Source of the DNA: Phoenix dactylifera
Taxonomy: Eukaryota > Streptophyta > Magnoliopsida > Arecales > Arecaceae
DNA length: 64,000 bases
Direction of reading: 5' to 3'
Assembly: GCF_009389715.1 (NCBI RefSeq)
Contig: NW_024068019.1
Location: 99,501-163,500 of the forward strand
In this document: positions 1-12,420 of the stretch, piece by piece
Layout: every line of letters begins with the position of its first letter
Numbering within the stretch: the first letter of the stretch is position 1
Notes under the pieces: model-generated
The model's input: only the letters and a program-made list of their open reading frames with translations
Databases searched by the model: none
What the model was told of the DNA's origin: nothing
Made by a program: the position numbers and the translations under genes

Positions 1-1652
1 TTTTGTCGAATAATGACTTTTATGGCATAATTTTTTCATGGAGTCAAATCCACATGGTGATGGATTAGATTTTAGATTTAGCTCATTAAAAATCATATTG
101 GTTGACTACAAGTCTAAAAAGAAGGCTGGGTCAATGTTTCTTACCATCAAAACAAGGGCTTCAACCTAAATCACTTTGGATCAAACACTTATATGAGCCT
201 TATATGGAGAGCCTCAATTGGATTAATAACTCAGTTGCTTTTTAAATCTGCCATCACTCACAGGTTGCATCTTAACTATTAGAACTCTTTTCTAGTGACC
301 AGCCATGGTTCGAGGTCAAGAGACTGTTTGCATGCTGGTGATAATTTTTTTTTAAAAAAAATTACGACCTAATCACCTAACTTTCAACAATTTAATAACT
401 TCAGTGTGAAATACAGGCATAGGCCAACTCCGGAAGTCTCCACATTGAAGTTTCATGAATAACCATTCTAGTTTTACCAGACATTGTAGAATGTACTAAT
501 ATACTCATTATAGTCATGAATCTTTAAAACAAATGGGTGCAACTCTCCAATTTTACCATTATATACACGCACATATGTATACATATAATCGATCAATAGT
601 ATTACGTTATTGTTATTGTAAACGGCAACCAAATTATTAGTAAGTAGCTTGTTTGACCCTAATTTCAAAATTCGGCTTGATTGATTATTCCACAAGCCAA
701 GCAAGAGCTAGGCTTGGCTGAGTCAAGTTCAGCTTGATTAAATTAGAAATAAGAGTTATATCACAAAGTGTTCTAGTCATTACTTGTAAAAAAAAAAAAA
801 AAACTTCAACTATTATGTTGAATGTGTGAGCATATCTCTGAAGGTCTTCAACCACCGAACTCTTAAAACAACCTACTCTAAGCGGCTTGAGTTTGACTCA
901 AAAAATTAAATAATCTAACTTGAGCTCAACTTGGTACAAGATTAACCGAGTTTAACTGAGACCCAGCGCACTCGAGCTCAGTTCATACCCCTGCTTGTAT
1001 ATATATCCTAACACCATATAAAAGTAGCCATTTTTTCCAACTTTTCAGCTCTTGTAATATCGTTGTTAAGATTTCTCCCTTGGAAGCTTAAAGGAAATGA
1101 TTCTAACTGTGGACCCAAAGGAGTTTGAGAGGAAAATTCTCTCCCCAAGTTGGAATTTGTAACAATATATGCTCGATAAATGTTTGACATCTTTCAGAAG
1201 CCAAATTTATAATGATTTCTTGTTATAACAAACTTTAATCTGTCTAGATTGAGATGTAACGGATATTCAAAGCATGAATACACATTAAGAAATATACATG
1301 AAATGTTCATATATATATATATATATATATAATAGGCTCCAAAAACTACACATAATTTTTTCACCAACCGATCCAAGACTCAAATCTTGTTCAGTAACCC
1401 ATGCCAAATGGATGTTTGTCAATGCTGAGGATGCTGGTAGTGTCATTTTCCTTGTCGGTAACCCTATCTAGCTGCTCAAAAACCGAATTTACCTGTTCTT
1501 ACATAAAAAGAAAAGGAGACATGGATGATCCTTCAGAACTCGGTTATTTATCCCAGACATATATTTATGGAGGTATAGTTTGTTCAGGAGCTTGACAAAG
1601 TTTTCCCAGAGTTATTTACAAAGTATATAATCACACAACTATCGCTTGCTTC
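1..1652. other. Intergenic AT-rich DNA downstream of SYP61
   Basis: No coding exon is recognisable here. The stretch holds a poly-A tract near 788-803, an (AT)n microsatellite near 1310-1332 and a putative hAT-type repeat (listed separately). Reading frames in it are short and have no family resemblance. The right edge includes the 3'UTR of SYP61, whose stop codon is at 1653-1655. Confidence 0.6.
690..992. repeat. Possible hAT-type MITE remnant
   Basis: The segment is rich in GAGCTC/AGCTTGA words and ends at about 992 with TACCCCTG, the reverse complement of CAGGGGTA. That fits the CAGGG terminus common in plant hAT miniature elements. I could not find a matching left terminus or an 8-bp target duplication, so the boundaries and family are tentative. 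A similar GAGCTCGAG-rich segment lies at about 25215-25356. Confidence 0.3.
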
Positions 1653-4600
1653 CTAGGTAAAGAAAACCAGAACAAAAAGAACAATAAAAAGAACTATCAA
1701 GAACAGTATCATCATAATTTGTCCCTTTGCACCAGCCTTCTTCATAACCATGGCCACTTTTTTCTGCACAAGGATGCCATTATCTCCATCATTATACAAA
1801 CTTCCACATAAGAAGATGAAGGAAAGATAATCGGTACTGCAAGAACACTAAAAGATAGTAAAAGGTTTCTGATTTTAATTGTCCAGTAAAACTACAAGGA
1901 ATAAGGATATCCAGGTTTAGTATTAAAAATAATTTTAATCACCATAACATCAAAGAAAAGCGAATAAAAGAGATATACAAGATTTAACACAGCCAAATTG
2001 AAGTAATTGACGGGATGACAAACAGAATACTGGTAGATATTAGTACAAATGCATAAATTAAGAAGAACAAGAAAAGAAGAGATGGTTGTCGTCACTTCCT
2101 GGTTCCAAAAAAAAGAGTCAAAAAGATTAATAATGAAGGCAGCACCTCCAACTGCATGCAGTTCATACCACTAAATGCTTTTCTCTAGCAGAATCTAAGA
2201 CACAAAAAAAAAAGAATATACAAGTATCTAATAGATAAACAAAATTGATGCGCCAACCTGAACAAAGCCAAGCCGATTTGAAGTAGTTTCCATGTCCACA
2301 CTCATATCATCCAAAATCCTCTCCTGCATTACCAAACAAGCATCAAACTTTTCAATAAAAATATAATAAAGCAATACAAAGGAGACAGGCACAGATGCAA
2401 TTTGCCTCTGATATCATGAGTTCAATAATAACCAGGGGTATTATATTTGGTAATCTATCTATTCTTTATTGTTTCTTTGAAGAAGCTTAGAAGAACTGAA
2501 TAAAAATCAAAAAGAAACAAGATACAGATAATTAGAAAAATAACATAATCTTTTTTTTTGAAGGGAAATTCAGTCCAGATAATCAAATTTCGTCCAGAAA
2601 CCACATAAGGTTAAAGAAGTTGAGAAATTTATACCGGGAGGGTAGAAAGAAACAGAGATAAGAATTAGAGGAAGAATAAGGGGAACAAGACAGGAAGAAT
2701 GTTTGGAAAGGAGAAGGTGCAGGATTAAGGTAATATGGAAATAGTCCCCAAAGTTTTAACTCAATACTGAAAAAAATTATAGTTACACCCGGATTAAATA
2801 AATATAGGAGATAGGTTGTTACACATACAATTCAGTTTATCTACTAAATAAAATCCTTAAACAATATTTACTATAAGTTTTTCTCTTTAGCCTCTTTAAT
2901 CAATTTTCTTCAAATCTGTCCCATCACAATGAAGGAGAAGCCCAAGAGAAGGGAAATAACAGTAATGTTTTATTTAAATAAAATCTTCATCAATGATATC
3001 CCCAAATGAAAAGCAGCAACCTCATGCACCAACAAATACTTGTATTTATTGACCTAAAAGATACAAAGGGTACCAACCAATAAAACTTGGGTAAATCTGT
3101 CCTAGCCGCCCCGCCAGATTTTTTCATGAGTGGGCTAAGGATTTCAGGCCCAACCATGATTCAAATCAAGCCATGGTTTGCTAAGTTTTGCTTAGCCATG
3201 CTTGACCAACTCGTTGGATGTCTTATATATCAAACATACATCTAATTATATAATAAAATATAAAATCCATAACATTATAAATCAATTTGGATGGAACACA
3301 TTATAAATACAACAGTTATATCATTAGTTTTTAGAAACCAAAACATATTTAAACTTAAAATCTAAAACCTAAAATAAAAGTAAAAACAAGTGAGTAAAAG
3401 ATGATGTTAGCACTAAACTTTTTGAGCCCTTTTCATTCTCCTTCTCTAGCCAATAACCCACCTTTTCCTCCATTCTCCCTGGCACTGACACTAGACCATC
3501 ATCAACTCTGCCAATATATTGACTAGAATACAAGTTACATCTCTCCCTTGAGCACATCAAGGCCAGATTGATGTTGGTGGCCGTTAGTACCCAGCTTTCT
3601 CTCTCCCTCCACCTTCAACCACCCTCACCACCACCATCTCCATCCATGCCCAACCCCCCTCACAACTACCATCTTCATCTATCCCATGCCCCTTCTCCCC
3701 ACCACCACCATTGCCTGACTTTACCACCACCACCAGTTTAACATTTCCTCTTTCCTCTTTTTCCTTCCTCCCTCCTCCATTCCCCCTCCCTCCCTCTCCC
3801 CTCTTTTCATGACTAAAAATAGTGGTGCATGTTGGATTAACCACAGTCCTGACTTACAAGCTAAAGCATGGATCATTATTGGATCAAGCTAAGTTAGCAG
3901 TCTAGCACAGGCCCAATATTTTGAAGCTGAGTCAGGCTTGAGCCAACTCATTGTTCCTTGCTATGGAACCATGACCCAACCTAAACCCATCTTAGTCCAA
4001 TCTATACTCATGTATACAATTGTATAAGCCTTAACGTCTAGAACCGCTTGCACATCAAGCAATATTTGGAGACAATCCCTAAGCTTAGCCTACTCAAATT
4101 TGCAAAACAAAAAGCCCAATCCAAGACCTATTAATAGTGACAGCAAACACCATCGACTTACCTATTACCTATAGCAAGAATGTTAAACATGATAAATAAA
4201 TAACAGGCGGCTAACTTTTCAATCAGTAATAAAGTATTAGTTCGACAATATCCATTTAAATACTTATGCAGCCATATGATTCATGTGACTCTTTAGAATA
4301 CAGATAATCATGTCATATGATTTTGAATTCTTAGGTGTGCAATATTTAATATGTAAAAGTAGTGAAATTATAGGTCACAATCTAATAAACAAGTTATATA
4401 ATTGTCTGCTTCTTTTGAGGGTATTGTATAATCTAAAATGTATTGCCTAATAAGGGTTGAATGGAGACCTGCACCTGCTTATTTGGAGGCCTAGAGCTAG
4501 ACCACAGGCTACAAGTCAAGCTATAGGCCCTTGCAACTCGGCCTTAAAAGCCGCATCTCAATTTGTAACCAAAATGGCTATGAATAAAGCTGTAGACTCA

Positions 4601-7600
4601 AGGCGGGCTCTCCCCAAGCCCTAACCATTGGTATCTTCTCTCCTGTAACCCCCCAGTTCTCCTCTCCCTGTAACCCCCTGGTTCCCCCATCCACCTACTA
4701 AGCCATGCCCTCCTCCCTCTCAATCTACCCACTCACCCCTTCCTCACCTCCCTCGCCCCACCGACCTCTGGTCCTCCACCCATCTCCCTCACCTTCCCCC
4801 CTACCCTGCCTCTGCCTCATCTCCCTCAGCCCATCAGACCTCCACCCATCTCCATCACAAATCTCAGCTTCCCTCTCCCTGACCAGCCTTTGCCCGGTCT
4901 CCCTTCCCCTGTTGGTGCCCACACCATCTCCCTCACCCATCTCACCTTCCCTACGCCACCTAACATCCACCCATTGCCCTCCAAACAGAGGGGATTGAGT
5001 CATATGAAACTCAAATAAATGCACTTATCCAACTGAGCTGTAGTTTATTAAGTTGCAGGAAAACACTAGCCACAAGGCTTGAAAGAATCCCTAAATAGGC
5101 ATATTTGATACAGCACCCAATCATTTTGGGTAAGTGACCGATTTCGATAGCTCCATCCATTGAAAAAGGTTTTTCTCCCTTAACAGCATGATTGGGAACC
5201 TTTTTCCTCCCTCTCTTTTCTTATCTTCTTTTCTTTCATCATCTTCAACACTATCTAGTACTATCATTACATACTCCTATCTTGCTATTTATATACATAT
5301 TCAAGCCTATTCTCCCTCCTCCTCCTAGGGCAAATAATAAAGTCTATCCATGAAAACTTAACCTATCGTTGCTTAAGTCAGCATGCTTTTTATTGTTTAT
5401 GAATATTATCGTATGTTAAAAAAGGCTTGTTTTTGAAAGAATATCGTTCCAAATACGAACCTAGTAACTCATTCTATTGGTCATCTTTGTCTTCCATGGT
5501 TACTTTCCCAGTTGTCTTTCTTCAATTCATAATTTTTACGTATACTTACCTTGGGATTCTAGTGTTATGAACATTTCCTAGGTTGGCATGATGATTTATC
5601 AAAAAAATAGACCACGAATGATCTCACGTTTAGCCACTAAATAGGCAAGGCCCTCAATTATAGACTTGTAAAGGATGTTCCACAATTATTTACAGTTAGG
5701 TGGCCCTGTTCATAAAATGGAGCAACTTTCCTGACTTCCAATAATATCCAATCATATCTTCAGATCCGAAAAGAAACTTCTGACTTCAGAATACAATGTT
5801 CTTTACTGCATTAATAAGATTGGATGGTAAGAAGTATCATAGAAGTCTATCTGACATAGGTAAATTGGCTCAGCATGTTAGCTATGGACCTTTCCTCACA
5901 AGATGGATGAAGATTTACGAAGTGACAGATTTGTTCTGAAAGTAAGAATTCACAAGATGGAACTAGTCATTGGCTCAAAATGGATTCCAAAAACCTGCTA
6001 GTGGATGGATTAATGGTAGTTCCAAATCTGCTTTAGGTGTGGATGAAAAAAGGAACTCGAATGCTAGCAATTGAGATATGTATAAAACCAAATATGCCAA
6101 TTTTATCTTATTTTATTTAGAAAATGGGAAAAAATCTCATGTTTGTTAGATAGTTTATAAGGAATATATCATTCCATTGCACCAAATGATCAGGACAGTT
6201 TTGAATAAGTTTTGCAGTCAACATGAATTTACTCCTCATCTCAAATTACTATAGTAACAGCTAATCAATCATAACCTCTAAGCAAAGAAGGTTAATAAGG
6301 CTACATTATCATAATCAGTCGGTTAAGCAGTCTTTGGTTACCAGTCCTCTTCTTTGCTCCTTTCTGATAGCGGGAAGGTTGAGTCCATACCCATAAATTG
6401 TAACAAAATCTAGCACGTTTTGTGAAACATCACCTGTCCAATAAGCTCTTCATTTATAGTAAGCCCTACATCTCCAATTCTCTGAACACTTACACTTAGA
6501 TCATCTAGCTCCTCATCTTGTTGCCTGCAGCATCACTTGGCTGGCATCAGAAATCTAGTACAAATACATTTACAGATTAAAAGCACCTAATTTGAAGAAC
6601 CAAGTGCCTTAATCATTCAAAAAAAATACTCTTTATTCCTCTCCATAATTTCACCATGATCATGGGTCCATGGTTTGCAGCTAATTTCCATGTCACAAAG
6701 GAAACAAAATCTACAAGCAAATGAACTACAAGATTTTAAAAACATTTTCAATTCTTTGTGGGGAATATCTGTATGTCTACCCCTCCACACCGTTTTAGCA
6801 TTGAACTAGCCTAAGATGGGAAGAACCATATCTCATCTGGTTGAAGGAACCTTGATAGCTTATTTGTTACTTTCATATTTCCCAGAAGTATCTTGATGGT
6901 CGTTCATCAATTTGAAGAGTTTATTGGCTATTATTATTCAAATCTATATACCAAAGGTTACTACTTTATCGGCATCCAACCCACATATACTGTGGTGGTA
7001 GAGGAACACTAAGGACAACTACTAGCCCCAGAAAAGGAACCCTTCTCACAGATTAATGGGAGAATTTGGATGGAGGGGTGACACAATGTACTTTTGATGT
7101 GAAGCAACATACAAGTGGATAAATCGAGCTTTTTTGTCATGGAAAAATGAATAGAAGAGTTGGAAAACAATAATACTTAATAAGGAGCATCTGTCGATCT
7201 GATTCTGCAGATATAAAATCATCATTGTCTTCAGCAGCATAGTTGTTTGATCTTCCTGCTTGAGAAAAACCAACATTTGGAAGCCTCATAAGCTCCCTAT
7301 GCATCCCACCGGAACCCAAGTTGATTGAGTTGCTTTTCTTCCTTCCATCTTCTAGAGCTTTTCTCACAGTACCCACCTAATAATTACTACATTCGTCAAA
7401 ATATCCAAGAAACCTCTAAACAATAAATCACAAAAGATTAATCAGCATTCCAAAATCACAGTCCAAAATGAATTCTCCTCGCTCAACTTACGAGCTTTAT
7501 ATTAGATTTATGCAAATGCAAAGAAATAACCAAGGTAAAAGATATAAGAAACAAAAAGGCAGTATTGCAGAAATATATTTGAAGGTTTATTAAACTAGAC

Positions 7601-10600
7601 CTCAGTATGAAAAATATAGCACCTGAATACGAGCAATATTTGTCCATCTCCTCCTTTTGTCAAGCTCAACTTCATCGAGGCCATACCAAGCTGGATCACT
7701 TGCAGCAACTGCAATTGCCTTATCCAGTTCATCTACCTTTCTATAGGAAAAGTACTAGTTTAGTAACTGAAGCAAGCAGTAAGATGGAACTGATATGAAG
7801 GTTTTGTCTTAACTAATAAGGGATTAATGCAGATAGATGTACGCTTAAATTGGAATAAATGATGTCTCCTGCAATTTGTGGCTGCACTTGCTTCTTTATT
7901 TCTTCATAATCAATGTTTCTATGGTAAATTGATGAATACTCTAAATTTAAATGATTTAGTAAAGACCATCTGAAACCTTTGACAAGCATTACGGAATAAC
8001 TTTGGTAGTGTTGGTCATGATACCTGCCATTTAATGCTTTCGCAGTTGGCAAGTAGCTGTTTAGTTAGATGAAGATGCTCTCCACTGTTATAAGGGGTCT
8101 CTTCCCATTGGCGGAAACTATCGTGCAGCTTATCAATCTGCCAAAAAAAGTGAACATTAACTTAGGTCTTCACATCTCATATCATGGACAACAATGTAGT
8201 AAGCTGGGCTGCTAAATATCCTTACGGGAAGAAATTCAATATGTCATTGATAGCTAAAATAAAGCATTTTCTTGCACACCACCCATGAGAAGTTTAAGAT
8301 TAGAAAATGAAGTCACAAATAAAAATAAATGTCTAAAAAGTAAACAAGTTTAATTACACAAAAGACATTTATGGTAAAATAAGGTTGTCCAGCAAAGGAA
8401 CAAATTTAAGTATCGAGAAATAAAAGATAATTATAAACAACTATCCTTGTTACATCTGTTTGGTTTCAGTTTTGCACATCCTACTCCACGGCTGAGAAGA
8501 GGAAAATGTAGCTGATCTTTAAACTAAAACAAATTTCTCCTTTAAAACCTCCAAAGATGCATCTCCACCTAATCACTCTACTTAAATATCATTTCACATA
8601 TCCTTATTTCTATCTCCAGCCACTTGCATTAATGCAACGAAGATAGTAAAAAAATTTGAAATCCTACCCTTATTAATTCCAGCTGCATCTTTTCAAAATA
8701 ATTTTAGACTGTATTTTCTACTGTTTCACCACAAGTTGAATCTAACAGTATCAGCAATCAATGCTGCACGAAGGGCCATACTAAAAAATTTACCAATTAA
8801 AGCATTCATAAAATGTTTAAAAAATTAAATAGAGTGGGGATGTATAGCTGATCTCTGATGCAGATTTTTTTGCTGATAACCCCTTTCCACGCTATCAGTT
8901 GAATGAACTGTCAGCAGCTCCATTTGGCTCAGCAGAGTCTGTTCAATTAGTAAAAGGCAGGCTAACACAAGGGATCTAAACTCTAAATGGTTTTTAAGCC
9001 CAAGATAAAGCCAAACAGTGGCTTGCTTCAACTTGGCTAAATTAAGCACGATATATCATATTGATTACAGACATATAAGAATACATACACATACATGAAT
9101 GAGGCTAGGTACATATGTACACACCAATTATTGCAGTGCCGGTACCGTGATCTATGCTAGTCAAGTATGGGGTTCATATGGTGCCATATTGAAACACGGT
9201 ACGCGATGCTGGATCAGTCAAGTATAAGCCGACCACCGACTTTACCTCCTTCACAAAAGCCTCCCAAATATCCTATTTGGCAGTCTTTCCTATGGTAGAG
9301 AAAGGGGAGGTTCCCCAAAGAATGCAATGCCAAGGGTGTGATAAGAACCTGAAAGCCATCAAAGGCAGCATCTACTAAGTTGGTGCAGACAGGGTCAGCC
9401 CAACCCTTAGCCTAAGGCCCCGGCCCAAAAAAGGCCCACGGCCTCAAAGACAAAACAGAAAGAAAAAAAGGCCCCTTTAGTGAGTTCGCCTTAGGCCGGC
9501 CCACTGCAAGGAAGACCTCAAAGACAAAACGGAAAGAAAAAAGGCCCCTCTTAGTGAGTTCGCCTTAGGCCTCCAAATGCATTGAGCCGCTCCTGGGTGC
9601 AAATGTAGGCGACGATGTTGGAGGCATTAGGCAAGCTCGATGGAGTTGGTTGAAGAAGCAACAGAGATGGAAGGAGAGGGGAAGGGGGAGAGAGATCGGC
9701 AAGGGTGGGATGCTTGCAAGAGAGAGGCAAGGAGAAATTAGGATAGCGAGGTAAGGAAAGATTGAGTTGTTAGGGTTGGGATTGGGCCATCAGGAAGAGG
9801 TTAAATAGGAAAAGAACTACTTTAGCCCGATTCAACCTTGGAACCACCCGAAACCACTCAAAACCGAAGCAGCTCATGCCACAACCCGGTTCATCACATT
9901 TCGTCCTTGGGATCAAATCGTGATCTTGATCCATCCCAGTTCTACACCGGTTATGTTCAATACGCACCGAACTGCTCATTTGAGCAAACCTTGGACAGCA
10001 CAAATAACTATTACAAATCAACAATTATTTTTTTTTATATTAGATTTTTTCATATAACAAGGATATCTAATTTTAAATTGAGACAATGTCAATCTTATGT
10101 GCTCAAGAACTTGTTGAATAGAATTTATCTTATCTATTAAACCAAATGTCTATGTTTCATAGTTTAAGATGCATTTCATGCACTAGCTTGAGATCTAATA
10201 GCTAGGGTTACTCCTCCATGAGAAAATGTAGCAGACCATCTTGGCACCTAAGTGTCTGTATTTTTTGGTAGAACAGCTGAGATGTTGCTATGAAGAGGGA
10301 TGTGGGATAAAGGAGCATGAAGAGTGATGGAGCCCTTAACAAGCTGCTTGTGAATAGAGGAGGTTCAGAATATTAATAAAATCAAGATGGATGCAGAGAT
10401 TCGGTCTTCAAACTATGATTGAGCAAAGCTTGCAATGCCCAAGACCACCAGTCAAATTTAAAGCCAAACATGCAGTGCAAGTGTGGCTTATAGGAAATGT
10501 CCAGCCTATCGCTTCTTGAGCCCATAGCCAAAGCTGTTATCACAGGCATTATAAACATTTCAACATAAATCATTCCTGTTAGGATTTGCAAAAGGATCAA

Positions 10601-11233
10601 GAGGTAAACAAGGAAACAGAAAACTTCTCAGTGTTAAGGACAGTCAAGTAGAATACAATTACATGGTGGAAGTGGATAATGATAATATATAGAACAACCC
10701 ATATCCAAATAGTTGTCTTTAGCTCCTACATCACCATTAGTTCTTGTCTAGGTTCAAGTAATATGAAACTGAAAGTGGCTTTAGACTTCTCATCCACATC
10801 ATTACTTTCTTCCTTTCTACCGACCTTTCAGCCTATATATAAGTGACCTCCTCACTAGGGCCACCTTTGGCGTATGCTTTACATGGTTAACAAGCTTAGA
10901 CATTTTCTTCAACTTTATTCTGTTTTGATGTCACTCCCATGCTTCCATTAACATATATCTAAGTCCATTCTTCACAGTTTAAACAGAATTCCACCTCGAT
11001 AACCTTGCTTTACATGCATTTTATGCTTTCATGCCTTTCACTCACTGTTTTTCCTTTTTGGCTTTTATGATATTTCTCCTTACTCCCCTTGGTTAACTCT
11101 ATTCATACATGCAACTAATGCTAACAAACCAATCTTACTTCAAACACACTAAAGTAGATAGAAAAACATGACTTACAGATTCCTGAATTTCATCTTTAAC
11201 AATATAAAATGGATCTTGAGCAGAAGTCATCAT
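1653..11233 (-). CDS. SYP61: SYP61-type Qc-SNARE (syntaxin of plants 61)
   Basis: Trans-Golgi network/early endosome Qc-SNARE for vesicle fusion and plasma-membrane/vacuole trafficking (family knowledge). Seven coding exons were deduced from GT-AG sites with matching phases: 11177-11233, 8024-8137, 7623-7736, 7177-7376, 6434-6524, 2258-2323, 1653-1763. They give 250 aa; Arabidopsis SYP61 is about 245. It starts (M)MTSAQDPFYIVKDEIQES. A syntaxin-6-type N domain covers about residues 7-100, with the conserved DPAWYGLDE and KRRRWT. The SNARE helix is about 156-222, starting at SDRQMLLIKQQDEELDDLS, with Q192 (in IGQERI) the likely zero-layer glutamine. A C-terminal membrane anchor covers about 231-249 and ends VLVFFT. 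Two ATGs are adjacent (11233 and 11230), and the second matches the Arabidopsis start. Introns 1 (3.0 kb) and 5 (4.1 kb) carry repeat DNA. Confidence 0.95.
9130..9993. repeat. Repeat cluster in SYP61 intron 1 with a hAT-like terminus
   Basis: GGTACCGTG-type words near 9138-9205 resemble the CCGGTACCG-rich ends of the hAT elements at 39474-42358 and 62565-62748. The right edge ends GCAAACCTTG at 9993, the same terminus as the 184-bp MITE (ends CAAACCTTG at 62748). I could not confirm a partner terminus or target duplication. A 74-bp tandem duplication lies inside (about 9442-9571). Confidence 0.35.
9442..9571. repeat. Two-copy tandem repeat, period 74 bp
   Basis: A block beginning CCTCAAAGACAAAAC and ending TTCGCCTTAGGCC occurs at about 9442-9511 and again from about 9516. 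The copies are nearly identical apart from a few substitutions and one indel. It lies in intron 1 of SYP61. Confidence 0.7.
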
Positions 11234-11849
11234 GCTTTCACTGATGTTCTCCTACATGGATCAAGAAATATCAGTACCAGTTGAAATACAGAAACTAACT
11301 AAGACATGAGAAAACACATTTCAGTAGTTAGCAAATGAAACATGGCATCCCACCCACAAAAATAACAGGCCCTACAAACAGGGATGATAGACAACTCTCA
11401 GGAAGCAGATAACCCAAAGAGGGAAGAAAGAAAGAAAAGGTTCATGAAACATGCACTATATGAGAAAGTATAAACCAACACATGACAACTGCACCAGAAT
11501 GCTTCCAACTAATATTTGGGGTCACCAAAGCACCCAAAAGTCATACATAGTCATTTGCATAAATCATAACTCTAGTAACGCTTACTTACTATATGCGTCA
11601 ATGTTTTTTAGTAATTAAGTCAGGGTTCATTAAGAGAAGCAAAGAATATAATACTGGGTTCAGTTATGCATGTGAACAGATTATGACATGCTTCTGAAAT
11701 CCAATAAAAGCCTTCAATACCAACAGAAACAGCAAATATCTCTAGTCTCTTTGGTGATATCATGCATAATGCTTGACGGAGATGTATATGGTATCGATTA
11801 TTTTATTCTCTTGCATCAAGTTGGAGGTTCAGGTGCAGTTACAATTTAA

Positions 11850-11851
<2 letters not shown>

Positions 11852-11900
<49 letters not shown>
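11852..11900. repeat. (TC)n microsatellite
   Basis: About 24 uninterrupted CT/TC dinucleotides, upstream of the SYP61 start codon and inside the inferred 5'UTR intron. Confidence 0.95.
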
Positions 11901-11902
<2 letters not shown>

Positions 11903-12239
11903 ACGCATCAACATGATGGCTCTTCGAAAAAATGATGCATGAAGATGTTAAAACTATCAAACCTAATGATTTGTGCTCCCATATGAAACTTTGTTAACTC
12001 TTAGGAGTCACCACAAATCTCTAATTTCTTTTCCTGCCACTTCTCTTTTGGAAGCATGCCCATTCATAGTGACACAAATTTTCTAAAGCAAGCATCAAGA
12101 TGAACATCCCTGATATTGATCGCTTCCTATCCATCAAGAATTCAACAAAGTGCATCGAGAATTTTGATTCAGACCACAAGAACAAAACAAAAAGAAACGA
12201 AAGAAATGAAGGGAGAAGAGAGAGAGAAGGGGTCGGCAC

Positions 12240-12420
12240 CTGAGAGCAGCGCGCAAGGCAAAAGGAAGCGGACGCGGGAGGACGGTTACATCCTTTTCTT
12301 AACTCTTAATCTCTTATTATCACGATCGGCTCGCTTCCTTGCCGACTTCTCCCTCAATCGTCCAGCTTGATGAACCCCTCTCTTAATTCTCTCTTTCTTA
12401 ACCCTCTCTTTCTTCCCTCC
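12240..12420 (-). other. Probable 5'UTR exon and promoter-proximal region of SYP61
   Basis: In the SYP61 coding exon, an in-frame TAG lies just upstream of the ATG, within a context (…TAG followed by GAGAACATC) that resembles a 3' splice site near 11250. About 1 kb upstream the minus strand reads CTCTCAG followed by GTGCC at 12240/12239, a good 5' splice site at the end of a GC-richer leader. I infer a leader exon ending at 12240 and a 1-kb 5'UTR intron. Its upstream end is a guess. Confidence 0.4.

Noticed and set aside
4705-5024. Overlapping 97- and 99-codon frames on both strands
   Set aside because: They result from a low-complexity CCCTCTCCATC tract in SYP61 intron 5, with no protein-like composition.
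5005-5045. Minus-strand CAGCTCAGTTGGATAAGTGCA resembles a tRNA D-arm/A-box, possibly a SINE or tRNA
   Set aside because: No B-box (GGTTCGANTCC) or cloverleaf continuation follows at the right distance.
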